Assembly: GCA_014549065.1 (NCBI GenBank)
Contig: JACDOX010000004.1
Span: 10,485,835 to 10,549,834, forward strand
Direction: 5' to 3'
DNA from: Cardinalis cardinalis
Taxonomy: Eukaryota > Chordata > Aves > Passeriformes > Cardinalidae
DNA length: 64,000 nt
Shown here in pieces: positions 36,346-49,727 of the stretch. The notes under the pieces are model-generated. The model searched no databases, was not told where the DNA came from, and worked only from the letters and a program-made list of their open reading frames with translations. The stretch's first letter is position 1. Every line of letters begins with the position of its first letter. Position numbers and translations under genes: made by a program.

Positions 36346-39300
36346 AGCTCTTGCTACTAAGGAACAAAAGGCAATGTTATTCCTTTCTGAAACAAATGTT
36401 CACAATTGAAGATTGTAAGGAAAAAAAAGAATGGATTCTGTGAAGTATTGAGTAATCAATTACATCTGTGCATATTTAGTATGCTGGATCTATATATACA
36501 AAAATATAATTAGAAAAGTTTGCACCAGGCATACTGACTTAGGGATTTGGAAGCCATTAGATACTCCTAGAAATTGCGTTTTGTTAGAAGTAGATATTGG
36601 AAAGTTTGTCTCTGGTAACCTTCTAATAGTATTTTTTTGCAGCTTTCTTGTGTATCTGAAGAAATCAACCACTGTAAGCTGAATTTAAGAAAACATAAAT
36701 GTATTTCTTTCAACTGCTATTGTCAATTATAAAGCCTTACAACTTAGGTTTTATCCTGAAGCATGTCCTAGACATCAAAGGGTGAACTGACAATATGAAG
36801 TGTGGGAAAGCGTCTCACTATTCCCATTAACAGCAATAGCAGNGGCACTTTTAATTCTTCATTCATCACACTGACTATTTCCCCCTCAAGAGTCATGAAA
36901 GCCAAGAAACTTACTGTGAGGGGTGAAACCCTTGTAATGGACTACTTAACTAGATTTTGATACCTGAAGAGAAAAGAAAATGAAATTTCAGGAGCTGTAT
37001 TTAANTGATAACATACTACATTCCAAAGAAGGCTACACAAGGATAAGCAGCAATGTTAGAAAAATGGTCCTGGAAGCAGTGGTTGTACAGAAAGATAAAA
37101 TATAAAAGATAAAAGCAACAGGTTGTTACCCCTGGGACTGGAAAGGAGCATTAAATTGCTGATGGCTAAACATAAGAGCAGTTATTCTTGGATTCCTACT
37201 CATAACAGAAGGGTCTCCTAAAGGAGCTTACATTTTAAAAGCCAAGGAAAAGATAGAAAGCTAGGCAAGGAGGTACAGCAGCCTTTAATAATGATCCAGA
37301 AAAAGGAGAAAGATAAAGTGTTCCTGCCAATCTATTATAGGTATATGTAGGAGGGATAAAGGTAAGTGGCAGTGAAGGACCTTACCTGCCAGTAAATGTG
37401 TGAGGATGGGTAATGGGAACTATGCTTTTGCAGAGTTTGGANAGAATGCTAGTCCTGTATTAATGAAAAGACAGTTCTGTAGGCAGAATTTAATCCCAAA
37501 ATTTCATCTATGTCTTTCTTTTGTCTACATGCTCACTGCGTATTCAGCCTGCACATTCTCAGCCATGTCAGCTCAAGAGCCTCTCCTTTGCAAAACCTCC
37601 CCTTTAACGCATCATTTCTACCTTATTGCAACAATTTACTGAGCTTTCCTCATTTAAAATGGCACTGGAAATATTTTTTCTTTAGTCAGTAGTGGTCTCT
37701 TCTATTTAATTTATATTGGTTTATATTTACTGTTGATACTTATGCTTTTAAAGTTTTTTATGTACAGTCATATGAAAGTTACTATCAAAATACATATAGA
37801 TGTTCACATGTACATACTGACATAATTTATTCAAATCTAAATGCAAGTTTAAGGTCCAAGACCCATGTTTAACCTAATAAAATATGTTCTTACTTTAAAT
37901 CTTGAAATTAATGGTAAGATTTGATAAGGGTCTTAATGACCAGATTAAAGGTCATTTAAAATAAAAACTGCCTAAAATTGAAATTATGTATTCCATTAAA
38001 ACAAAATAAAAATGTCAAGTTGNGCGTGTAGAAAATTCTGAATAGCTCTTGGCTAATTTTGAAGGTAGAGAAATGAGACTGATACCATACTGGTTTTATT
38101 TTGAAGTTTCTTCTGATATATGGATTTAAGTTTCTGTATGCTGTATCTAGTGTTCAATCAGTAAAAAATATAGATGCATACCTCCCTGTTTCTCAGCAAG
38201 ATAATCACATCCTGAAATGTAAGACATCTTATTTAGCTGCTTGGAGTCACCTACTGACTCTATAAGAACCAAGGATTTCTTTTGGATATTCTTCATCACG
38301 CTCTAATGAAGCACCTGAAGTGAGTGATAAAAATAACTTCACTCTTTGGCTTGATTCAGCCAATTTTAAAAAGTCAGTGACATACCACCAGAAGCACTCA
38401 AGAACATAACTAGTTTGCTTCAACCACACTTCCTTATTCTGTGACAAAATTTGCTCTTTGAATTTTCCTAATTGTGAAAANATATGCAAGTATCTGTGTT
38501 GTGAGGGTTTTTTTGTTTGGTTTGTTTTGGATTTTTTTGGTTTTTATTTTTTGGCGGGGGGGGAATTCTTTGGGTTTTTTAAAGGTAAAATCCAGTAAAA
38601 CAACATTGTATTTCTGTGAACATCCTCTTCTTTGCCACTTTTTTAACAGCAAAAAAATTGCTTTTTCCCTAAGAGTGTGCAGTTCTTTCAAGTTTAACAA
38701 AGGCAGGTGTCTGACTTGAGGACAAGATGGATTAGTTTATTTCCAGTTTTAGGTGAAAAGTTCCTTTTCTTTTTTATATTTTTCTGAATAAAATAATGTT
38801 TCCANTGAAGTCTGATGATTTCAGCTCATTGATTTCACCTTCTCTGTTTAAAACATGTGTTGAGCTTTGCTCTCAGTTCAAGAGTCAATACTTCCAGTTG
38901 ATTCCTCTGGGATGAACACGGAGCTCAACAGCTCAATATCTAATTCTTTCCCTGATAGTAAAACACATTACTCAGACAATAGAGTTTTCATCATCAAACC
39001 ATAAACAATTCAGCTGAGTCACATAGGAATAAAAATGTTATTTTTTATTTTGGCACATACTGTACAAACAGTTCCACTCTTTTTGTCACAGATACAGGAA
39101 AGAATCCCTGAATGGATACAAAATAAATCATCTCTATTAGGTAATCAAGATGGGAGGCTGATACTGTTCTTGTTTTAATCAATCCATGAAATGAAAGCGA
39201 TTATAAAGCACACCAGCACAATGTATCCCCATGAGCCTCTTGTAATTGGGATGATCATTTAATTGGCACATTCTGTTTCCACTGGGATATGCTGTTTAAG

Positions 39301-42300
39301 AGGGATCTAGTTTACTCGGCAGTTGCAGGGCTTGTTATATGATCTCCTCAGCTAAAATTACTCGTATTGTGATGAAAAATGAAAAAGATGTATAGACTTT
39401 TCATCTTTATTTTGTCAACTGCTCAAACTACAGGAGCTTTACTTCTCATACTGAGCTGAGAAAAAAAAACGCAATTATGCTGCTCGGAAGGAATGTACAT
39501 TTCTCCACTGTGTTAAAAGGATCAAAGAAAAATTCTTCAGTAACTGTACTGTTATGCAGTACAATCAACATACCTGTATGGCAGAGGGATGAAGAGTGAG
39601 AAACACAAAGAAAGGGTAATATAAGAGGTAAAATGACTGAAAAATAAATAATTGAAGGTAAGTAGTGATTCTTGCAAAGAGATTTGGATTTACTTATTTA
39701 TTAAAAATATAAATGAAAATTTAAATTTATGGAAATAGCAGAATCTATTTTAAATACATTTCAATATTATGTCAAAGGCTTAGTATTAGATTACTTGTTA
39801 TTTTTTCTCCTAGCAAGGTGGGTAAGGAGGTATTAACATAAACAAACTCACATGTTCATTGCAGAGGAGTGGAACTAGATGACCTTGAAAGGTGCCTTCC
39901 AAGTCAACGGCTTTCAAACCCCAGTTGAGGGATAAGCCCTTGTATAGTGACTGTAACTACAGGTATTCACAGTACCTTGCAAAAAGCCTTCAGTTAACAA
40001 ATTAAAGAAGTATCCCACATGCATTTTCTGTTCTCTAGCTCACAGATTCATTCCAACATAAATTAAAAAATTATAAACAAAACCCAAAACCTTGCCAACA
40101 AAAAAAAACAAAATTCTATTTGTGATGAAAAGAAATTACAACTAATAAGGGCTAGAATTTGGCTTATACAAAAGGTATTTTACAAATAAGTGAAATAATC
40201 ACATATCNGTCTGCATGTCCCTGAAGATAACTTGTCATACTCCTTCAATGGTTTCATTTTCAATTAATGTTTCCTAAACTTTTATTTTGAAAATTTAAGG
40301 ACAAATTAATCCTGAGCTACATTGTGAAAGAAATCTGTTTATTTTTGCAAACTGGAAGACCTGTTTTCAGAAGTACTACTTGAAAATAGCTTAGAGGAAG
40401 GAAAAAAATTTAAAATATTCTTATTTGACTGGATAAAAGAGTAGAAATCTACTCTGGAAGGAACAGAAACTTGACAGAACTAATTTGGTATGGGCAAAGC
40501 AACAGAAGTTTGTGAAAAAATAAACCAGTCTTCCACTCTTCCCACACCTCTAGTAGCATCCTCTGCCCTGCCTACATCTCTAAGCCAAGAGGAAAAACCT
40601 TGTATTTCAATTGTCGCTTCTGGCTTCTACCTACGTACCAGTAACCCAGAGGACTTCCATATTCCTTCTCCACTACAGGTAAAACCCATTGTACCCATTC
40701 TGTATTATAGCAGCTTAGGGCTTTAAGTGTCATGTTAAAGGGGAGGCAGGTGATATTTTATCAGCCTACCTTTAGTAGATATTATTCACATGATTTTCAC
40801 CTTCTTTGTGTAACTAATACTTAACTGCAGGGTGCACCACATGTGCCTCTAGGACCTTGATTGTCACTCTCACCTTCCCTCATTTCAGCTTCTCTCTGCC
40901 ATTTGCTGTTTGGATACACTGACTCTGGGTTTCTGCTTCGTGTTTTCTTNCATTTAACTTGTTTCACTACACATATGCTTTCCCAACTATCAGTCATTTT
41001 GTCTGCTCCTGACATTTCTTAGTAGAGAAGATGTGTCTATGAAGGCCACACTTGCACAATATATCCAATCTAAAATTCCTAGTAATTTAACAAGAATATA
41101 ATTTCAGAAAGGTTGAATAGCAACACTGAAATAAATAGAATCTATGTCTACTCAGTAGNTAAAAATCAAGTACTGGAGGCAGATTTATGAGAATAACTCT
41201 GTGTGTATGGCCTTGTAAACAAAGAAATGAACAAGAACAGAAAAATGTGAGNTGAAGGCACAGGGGAAAAAAACCTATAATTGTTCTGTCATACTTGTTC
41301 TCAAAGTTATGCTACATTTTTGTTTTCTAATTTTTTAAAAATCATCTTTAATCTTTAACTTTTCCAGGAAAATGATGACATTAGTTGCTCTTTGCAGAAA
41401 GGTAGTTTTCTGCCAGATTTATATCAATATCAATATTATTAACCAATAGACACATAGAAAACCCTGAACTGCTCATATGAAATCCTTGGCTTTTCAGAGA
41501 TAGCAAGCACAAAATACTTTATCAGTGAAATTATATTAAAACAAGAAATAATTTCTATTACTTTAATCAGGTACACCAATATTTAATGAAATATTAAAAA
41601 AAATTATTTTAAACTTGAACCTTATTTCAGCTATAGTTAGTTCACATTGAGAGTAATTAAGTGGAGTCATGGTGGTAAATACCTAGAGCTATTGATTTAG
41701 GAATGAAGTTCATGCCTTTACTGTGAAGAACAGTATTTTCTTTGTGTTTGCATCTGTTTCAAGGTATGTTGTTTGTTAGCAAATAACTAATTTTCTTATT
41801 TCATGTGGATACATGTAATACTTACTATTTATGATTTTTTTANCACAGATCATACATTTATATCTGTACAAAAATATTTTTATACCTAGACTTTACTTAA
41901 ATCTATATTCAATTTTATTAGATATTTGTTACCCAAAGTTACTTTGACTGCACCTGATGATTTCCCCCACATGCTGTCAATTGTGTTTTTTCACTCAAAA
42001 TCACTCTTCAGCTACTCATGAAATTTAATTAATTTATTTATATATACACTTAGCAAAAAATATCAGTTAGACTACACAATACTTTAAATGTCACTGCAAA
42101 ATATCTATATTTTGCAGTCACTACCACATTTTCTTTAAGATACAAAAGAGTAACTCTCTCAGGATCTACAGATTTTCAGGTCTCTGATGAACAGATCAAT
42201 ACAAAGTATCATCTTCAAAAGCAGTTCCATCCTGCCTCATTTTCACATGCTTCCCTCATTTTAAATTNAACCAGGTTGAAAAAGAAATGAGTGACCAAGA

Positions 42301-43499
42301 AGGGTCACTGTGGCTTATTGTTTTAATTGCAAAATGTCATAGTGTTGGTGTTCTGCTCCCTTATTATACACAAATGTACCAGTAGCTTTGCTTTTCACTG
42401 CAGCAATTTCCAGAAGGGATTTAATAGTTTTATTAACATCAGAATATTTAGGGTTTGGGTAGAGACCAGTTCTGAAGCTGAAATGCAGGGAAGCTTGCTA
42501 AGTATTTGCTTGTTGATGCATTTCTTCTAGCCATCCCTTTTGTTTTTGAAAATNAAGTAGCAGTTGAGAATTATCCTTGACTAAAAAAAAAATTAAAAAA
42601 AAAATCTTTCCCAACTTTAAGACAAGTCATGAGGAAAGAATAAGGAAGCTGTAAGTTACAATCACTGTTTTTAAACTACAGCTGAAGTAATAAAACCTTG
42701 CAAAAGATGTGTCTGTCTATATTTTATTTTATGTTTGTCCTGTTAGAAGCCATGGGTTAGTAGCCCCCAAATATGAGCAAATAGTGATGTTTAGTTTGTT
42801 TCTCCATGCNATCTAAGTTGAACATTCCTTTAAAGTAAAGACCAGAGATAGTAGAACCCCATACGTACATATTTATAAGTACAAACTTATGCCCAGGTTA
42901 AATTAAGAGCTTCATTAGGCTTTCACATCATGGAATAACAGTAAGAGAGGGCCTGAATTTAATACTGAAGAATTTTGTGTGNGTCATTAGATTAATTTGC
43001 AGGCATGCATCACTTTCACATTCCCGTAATAATGCTTCTTTCTTGCTCTTTGGCCTTGTCCGTAATATTTTTCTTTCTGAAGTCCTTTTGATTACTCTTT
43101 AATGGAAAAGGACACTTCTATCATGGCAGCTTTGGCTTAGGTCATATACAGAGGGGAAAAGGAAGAATTAGCACTCATAAATTCTTCACTTTTCAGCACT
43201 TCTCATTTATTAAGTTCCATAAGTTCCATAAGTAAATGGCTTTTCTTGCAACTCTTAAGCACGAGCTCAGAAAAAATGGGAGGAAGTGGCATCTCTCCAC
43301 CACTTATTTATTTAAATATTTGAGAAATCACCTGACATCGGTAACTAGTTTCAAGAAAGGTTTTTCACAGAACTGTGGACCTCTTTATCCCTTAACAGAG
43401 TGCTTCTTACCAGTTTGGTAGCTAGAGCTTGTAGAGGTGTGATACTTAAAACCATCCATCTCCTTGATGTTTCCAATTTGTTAATATGAAACAGAGGAG
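36346..43499. other. Long noncoding stretch, mostly unique DNA
   Basis: No gene or large repeat is recognised. Included are a T/G-rich low-complexity tract with a G8-9 run at 38502-38580, a short CR1 tip at 39861-39918, and the stretch 39060-39560, whose TAATTG/ATTA-rich but otherwise complex sequence resembles vertebrate conserved noncoding elements (inference only). Short frames here, for example 40490-40726, match no family. Confidence 0.45.
39861..39918 (+). mobile_element. CR1 3'-tip remnant (short)
   Basis: The segment 'ggagtggaactagatgaccttgaaaggtgccttccaagtca' corresponds to the last ~45 bp of the CR1 3' untranslated region before the tail. The tail itself is not preserved. Very short, so moderate confidence. 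Confidence 0.6.
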
Positions 43500-44320
43500 C
43501 AGCTGACGCACCAGAGGGCTGTGCTGCTATGTGGTGGGACCTTGACAGGCTGGAGAAATGGGCTGATAGGAAGTTCAAGAAGTTCAACAAAGGGCAATTG
43601 CATAGTCTTGCCCCTGAGGAGGAAGAATTCCAGGCACAATATCTGTTGGGGGCCAACTGTCTGGAAATACCTTTTCAGACAAAGGACCCAGCGATCCACA
43701 AGCCAGCAATGTGCTCCTGCTGCAGAAAACACTATCCTGGGATGTGTTAGGAGGAGTTTTACTGGNAGGCTGAGGGAGCTGATCCTTCCCTTCTACTCAG
43801 AACTGGTGAGGCTACACCTGGAGCGCTGTGGCCAGTTCTGGACTCCACAGCACAACAAAGATACAGCCATACTGAACAGAGTTCAACAAAGGACCACTAA
43901 AATGATGAAGGCATTGGGGCATGTCTCTATGATGAAAGACTGAGAAGCTGAGAGTGTTGAACCTGGAGAAAAGAAATTTCAATGGGAATTTAATCAATGG
44001 ATATAAATACCTGAAGGAATGATGCAAAGACAGAGCCAGGCTTTTCTCAATAGCACCCAGTGACAAAGACAATGGACATAAAGTGAAATACAGAAAGTTC
44101 TACCTTTACATCAAGCAACACTTTTTTCACTGTGAGGGTGACTGTGCNCTTGAACAAGTTGCCAAGGGAGGTTGTAATGCCTGTGTACCTCTGTGTACAA
44201 ACTCCAAATCCATTTGCACATTATCCTGGGCAAGCTCAAGGTGAGCCTGTTGCAGGAGGGTGAGACCAGATGACCTCCAGACATTCCTTCCAACCTCAAC
44301 CAGGTTCTATGATTCTAGGA
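43500..44320 (+). mobile_element. CR1 LINE, ~820-bp 3' part
   Basis: It starts 'gctgacgcaccagagggctgtgctg', continues through 'gaccttgacaggctggagaaatgggctgataggaa', 'ggtgaggctacacctggagcgctgtggccagttctgg', 'atgatgaaggcattgg', 'tataaatacctgaagg' and 'ttttttcactgtgagggtgact', and ends GGTTCTATGATTCTAGGA. This is a contiguous read of the C-terminal ORF2 and 3' untranslated region of CR1. Remaining sense frames (for example the piece near 43521-43943) are broken ORF2. A segment around 43700-43760 is shortened relative to other CR1 copies, so it has a small internal deletion. Confidence 0.92.
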
Positions 44321-46023
44321 TTACAAGGCTCCCTGATAAATTTACTGGACCCATTATTGCTTTAGTGTGGACCCAGCTCTTTCCATGCATCGTATATGGA
44401 ATTTTAAAAATATACATTTATCATGGTGGAGAATATGAAAGGAAGGAGTTACCATCTTCTACTTGCATATGATAGTTCAAGAAACTCATGCTTTTCCATC
44501 ATACCAGTGTGATACCTTTTGACTGACCATTCTGGTTCTCAGATGCAGTGCACTAATTATGTTCTAACAAAATATGTGACCAAGAACTAAATACAAACTG
44601 TTCTACTGAGGCAAATCAAATAAGGACAACATGAAAGACTGTCTTGGAAGGCAGTGACTAAGAGACCCAACAATCTCAGCATAAGTTTCTACTTTAGTGT
44701 TATGAGGAATAATGAGTTTCCTGGATACAGAAAAGTAAAGTAAAATGTGCTCCTAATTTGATCATTTTGTACCACAGCAATTGCACCAATTGAAAATATC
44801 ATGCTGTACCCAATTTTTATGTATATTCTTTAAATNAAATAAGGAATATCAGATTTATAGGGTCCTTGGGCTGAAAAGTCATCCTTGCATGTCTTAAAAT
44901 GTTTCACCTTATCAAACAGATGCTCAATACACGACTCAATCCCTAAACAAAGGAACACGTGGCAAAAAAAATATTAGTGAACAGGAGTTCTTCACAGCTG
45001 ATGACAAACATGTAACAAGTTCCAGGGGCTGAAAACTAAAATTAGACAAACTCAACTTTGAAATAAGATGTAATTTCCTAGCTGTGAGGTAATTAGATAT
45101 TAAATAGAGTGCTTGGAACTGGTTTTACTTTCAGCTCATATTGTCCAAGGAGACTAAATTTCTTTATTTAAAAGTAAGCTTCACCGCCATTTGGGAATTA
45201 AAATATTTAAAGGTCAAAAGGATTTGGGTCCTTGGTTGCGATCACTCTCTTTTCATCAGTTGTGTAGGTTTGTACCGATGAATCAGATATTCACTGATTT
45301 ACATAAATACACTTATTGTAAAAAAATTTCCTGTTTAAAGGCTCTCTCTAGCTGCATGTAAGTTTGAGAAATATTTTTTCTCTTGATGAAAAGTTGGTCA
45401 AATANGTCTATTTAATGTTGTTTTCTCCATCCTCTTTAATATCAGGGACTAGTCACAATGCAAGANAAAATATTTGTCAGAGGTATCTAAGACATTATAT
45501 TATCTGGACAATCCAGTTTCTGAGGAACCTAATCTTGCTTACATACTAAGGCTCACATTAATCAGTTAGTTTATGGTTCTGAAGCAATATTTTAGTTGTG
45601 ATTAAGACGTTCTCTACAACAGAGAATGTGCTCATTTTGGCATTTCTCATACAAAAAAAACCCCTAACATACAAAGATTTTGGGTGATTGGTGCAACCTT
45701 GATCTTTCATTTGGTTGATCTACAGCATACTGCTGATACTTTTGTTTTCTAAAAGGAATATAATATAAAGTGTTTGATAAATGTGAACAGGTCAAGGACC
45801 TTTGTACATAGGAGGTCAATGGGACTGATATATAGAACATCAGCTTAGGTNATCTAAAAATGCTTTGTAATGAATTTTTACAAACCATGAACACATAGCT
45901 TAAAATTTAGATTCAATGTGATATATAAATTGCACTGCCTGAATGTATTAAAAATTAAAAATATAAATTGGCTGAAGATGTAACATTAGAAAAATGATTA
46001 CATATGCTATGCACTGAAAGAAT
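44321..46023. other. Noncoding stretch, nothing recognised
   Basis: AT-rich unique DNA. No gene or repeat recognised. Confidence 0.45.
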
Positions 46024-46143
46024 ATATATAAAAATGCATATATTTTTGATAGAAAAATATATAATATATATAATATATAATATATATAATATATATAATA
46101 TATTTATAATATATAAAAATGCATATATTTTTGATAGAAAAAT
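46024..46143. repeat. 35-bp perfect direct repeat flanking an (AT/ATAAT)n block
   Basis: The unit at 46024-46058 (containing AAAAATGCATATATTTTTG) recurs exactly at 46109-46143. The 50 bp between are almost pure TATAATATA-type repeat. The arrangement is a tandem duplication of period 85 or a microsatellite-driven expansion. Confidence 0.9.
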
Positions 46144-47474
46144 TATATAAGGCAACAATGAAAAAATATCCAACTACATTGATTAAAATATTGTTTTATT
46201 TTATTTTATTTTAGGTATTAGTGAAGGATAGAAACAGTAATGGTGAAAAAAAAAGAACATAAATGAAGTTTTTATTGATCTAGATTTAAGCATGATTTTT
46301 TAAATTTACTAATAATTTCTTTTGAAATGAACTTTCAAGTCTTAAAAGACAGAATAATTATGCCNGGAATATTTTACTAGGTTTGATCTAAAATGTAGTG
46401 ATGCCTTTAAAAATGTCTTATGTATTGACATTGACTTTTAATGGTTCACCATAGTTTTAAAGGATGGCAAGCATGCACTTCACAGTGTGCTAATTTTAGT
46501 TCACAAGCTTGCTGCCACTAGGCCCTCAGGCTTACTCTTCATGGAGTTTGAAGTATTCTGTTAGCACTGTTACAAACAATCTGAAAAATGTAAAAACCAT
46601 TAAAGCAGTCAAGTGAAAATAGAAAATAGAGCNGGATAAAATTGCTGCTCATATATATTATCAATGAGAGATCTTTTAAAATGAGGGTTCTTTTTTATAT
46701 ATACATGGGGCTATTGAAGCAAACGTGCATATTATTACTTAGGGAACAGTGCAAAAGAAGAGGAAATGGTGCACATGGATCGATACAGAACTGTATCACT
46801 TTACCTCATGAAGCTGTTAGGCAGAAAATCTGGAATTACTCATTACNGAAAATCAGGGCACTACTTCAAGCACAGCATTTAAACCCAGTTATCTAAACTG
46901 TAATTTACATACAGTTTCTAGATTACAATAGTGAAGAGGAGAGTGAATTATTTTATCAAGAGCTGCAAACTCCAGTTCAGACCCCCTAGAAGGAAAAAAA
47001 GGAGTTGAAATTAATCCCTCTGATTTAGAGTAGAAATTTAAGAGAAGCACCCTAAAAAAGACTGAGAACTATCTAACAAATAGATTAACAAATACTTGAA
47101 TTTAAAAGCACAGAGAAGTAGGAAAATGTTAATTTCAACTTGGAAGAATTTACCAATATTACAATATCTTGATGTGATGAAGATAGTATATCCCAAATGA
47201 GATATTCTTATTCTGAGAAATAAATAAGGAGGAAAAGTGGGGATCAAAGAATTTGTTGAAATTCCAGACATTCACTATTGAGTAAGTACACTGTAGTAGT
47301 AGAAGGAGGACTGGGCTTCTTTTTAATTCCTCAAAAGATACTAGAAGGTCAAAAATGTTCTGAATCCTAAACAGAAATTTTACGGTACATCTCCCAGGAT
47401 TTAAAAGTTTAGAATTCCCTCTTTCCTTCTCTGCCCTCATCAGAATGACATCTTCAGTTTAGTGCATTGACAGT
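46144..47474. other. Noncoding stretch, nothing recognised
   Basis: AT-rich DNA with a (TTTTA)n run at about 46194-46212. No gene or repeat family recognised. Confidence 0.45.
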
Positions 47475-48160
47475 AACAGCTACAGAATGGTAAAAGTTAC
47501 NTAATCAAAAGCAACAAGGGAGAAATGTACCTGGCCTAAAGGTATTNGAGAGCCAAGAGACTGCAAGAAGTCTAGAGCTAACAACAAAGTCAGCACAGCC
47601 TATGAACNCAGGCGATAAAACTCAACAGCGGTGTAACAACATTCACGGAAAGGAGCGATGAAAGGAGTACCAAGTGGAAATATATCCCACCTCNGGTAGC
47701 ACCCGTGTGGGCATACAGCCAGAGAGGGGGAACACAAGGCACATCACTTAGAGGTGCTCGCCATTACAGATACTTAGCCTTCCTTCCCCTTTGGAAATCC
47801 CTGGTCCTATCCTGCTGAAACAAATCGCACCTTATCTGCAACTAAGTATGAGATGTCTACAAGCTTCCCTACATTTATGGGGATGGACCCAGAACTGACT
47901 GGGAAAGGAAGCCCTTTCAAACCAGCCAATAAAGGTAAGGTTGTTTCATAATCAAGGTATTGACAGCTCAAAGAAACACCACCTAACAGCTGAGGACTCA
48001 GCTGTGCTTTGTGACCTTAGGATTGTGAGAAAAGGTTGTGTTTCTCCAAAGAGAAATGGTAATAGAGTTGCTCTCAGGAGGAAGCTGATAAAAGTGTGCT
48101 AGAGAACTAATAAAGTAGTGCTGTGCAGAGACTTTCTGTGGTTGAAATTCATCCTTAAAA
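47475..48160 (+). repeat. Unclassified repeat-like tract, possibly an LTR fragment
   Basis: This block differs from its surroundings: it is less AT-rich, keeps several CpG dinucleotides (gcgataaaactc, cagcggtg, attcacgg, gagcgatg), has a TATA-like 'gcgataaaac' near 47612 and an AATAAA near 48109-48114 followed by ~40 bp before AT-rich DNA resumes. That layout would suit an LTR on the plus strand, but no clean TG...CA ends or target duplication are identified. The alternative is unique DNA with locally higher GC. No coding frame is recognised. Confidence 0.3.
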
Positions 48161-49727
48161 AATCCTTTTTTTGGAAAGGCTGAAGAGAATATAGCTATGT
48201 AGTCTCATTGCAATAATTTCATAAAAGAAAAATGTAGGGTGGGTCTCAAGGGCTATTCAATCATGACTTTTTTNTATGCACTGAAATTGTCACACTTGGT
48301 GTAAGCTCATAAAATAATATATACGATTGGGAATNATGGTGTATTGTACTTGAGATGTAGGTTATTTGCCTGTATCTCAGAGGGATCAGANGGTGATTAA
48401 GGAATCCCTTGAGTATCAAAGCATCTCTGACAGCTTGGAACTTTCTCTTAAATTTTATTTATACACAATAAGCAGTTCAAGTGTGAATTATTTACAGAGG
48501 TCGGGAACAACAGGAAGGATATACAAGAAAGGAGTGTTCGCATACACATTGATTCTTGAACTGCAGAGAGAGACCTTACCAGGAAGAGGATATTTGAGTT
48601 AGTTATCATGAAGATGACAGAAAATGGATCAAACAGGTGAGCATCCACTTACAAAGGCCAGTTGTTGTAACTGGGAGGTCAAATAGCTGCTGATCCTAAG
48701 CTCCGTATGAAGTCTGAGAAATTAAATTGGGAAGCAGGTAGACACTGCTGCAGTGAGACCTCATTTTAGCTGACTGTTTTAATGCTGTGTTCAAAAATGA
48801 GCCTTCCCAAGACAAATACCTATTCACCTTAAGGAATCGGTCTTATCAATGGTAGAACATATACACTCTGTCTTCCCCAATAACTGATGTCTACATTGAC
48901 ATCCCTAAGGAAAACTTCATTGGTAAATACCTTTATAGACAGAGTCCCTGGAGAATTAGCATCATGCTTTAAATTTAAAACCCCTCTCTCTGTTTTTATG
49001 TGCATTTCAGCCAGCTATAAATTGCCTCAAGGTCTCTGAAGTCATTATTTACAGAAGAGATTTTCTGGTTAAGCAAACATTTCTCAGCATCCATGTAAAA
49101 CCAATTTGCAAGAAACACTTTTGCTTTTCCTTTGAAGGAAAGTAATGACATTTAAATTGTACATTTGTCCCATGGGTCTTAACTGTTAGAAGCTGGTACA
49201 CCAACAGAGGCAAGGCTACCACAGCTCCATGTCCCCAGGTCTAGTTAGGAATGAAGGTGACTGTGTGTTCCCAATAGGCACACATACACACAGCACATAT
49301 ACACCAGCTTGGCTGCATAGGACAACAGAGACTGAAAATACAGCTCTTGCTCAAAATCAGACACCACCAACAGCCTCCCCTGTTCCCTTCTCTCTGCATC
49401 AAAGGCCATTAGCAGAAGATACACACACACACACATATATATATATGCACATATATCAATATAAACAATGTGCATGCCCTCCAGCTGCAGGCACACATGT
49501 AATAAGTCTTTCTGTTGCCTGGCTCAGACCTATGGCCACACCAGGAGTGAACCTCAGATCCTGTGGACTCTGCAGTCACGGGATTAAACCTCCTGGTCCC
49601 TGCAGTAGCCAGCAAGTGTACCTTCTGGTCTCCACAGCACCCTGCACATATTTAGAGCACTTCCTATGTAATTCTCTCAATACAGGCACTGAGAGAATAG
49701 ATCAGGTCAAAGTTTCAGCAGCAAGTT
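48161..49727. other. Noncoding stretch; a 166-codon frame here is judged spurious
   Basis: The frame at 49229-49729 (+) is open because of a local GC-richer stretch and runs through the (AC)n(AT)n microsatellite at 49421-49446, giving THTHTYIY-type low-complexity peptide. It has no recognisable domain. No repeat family is seen. Confidence 0.5.
49421..49446. repeat. Compound (AC)n(AT)n microsatellite
   Basis: Seven AC units pass directly into about six AT units. Confidence 0.95.
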
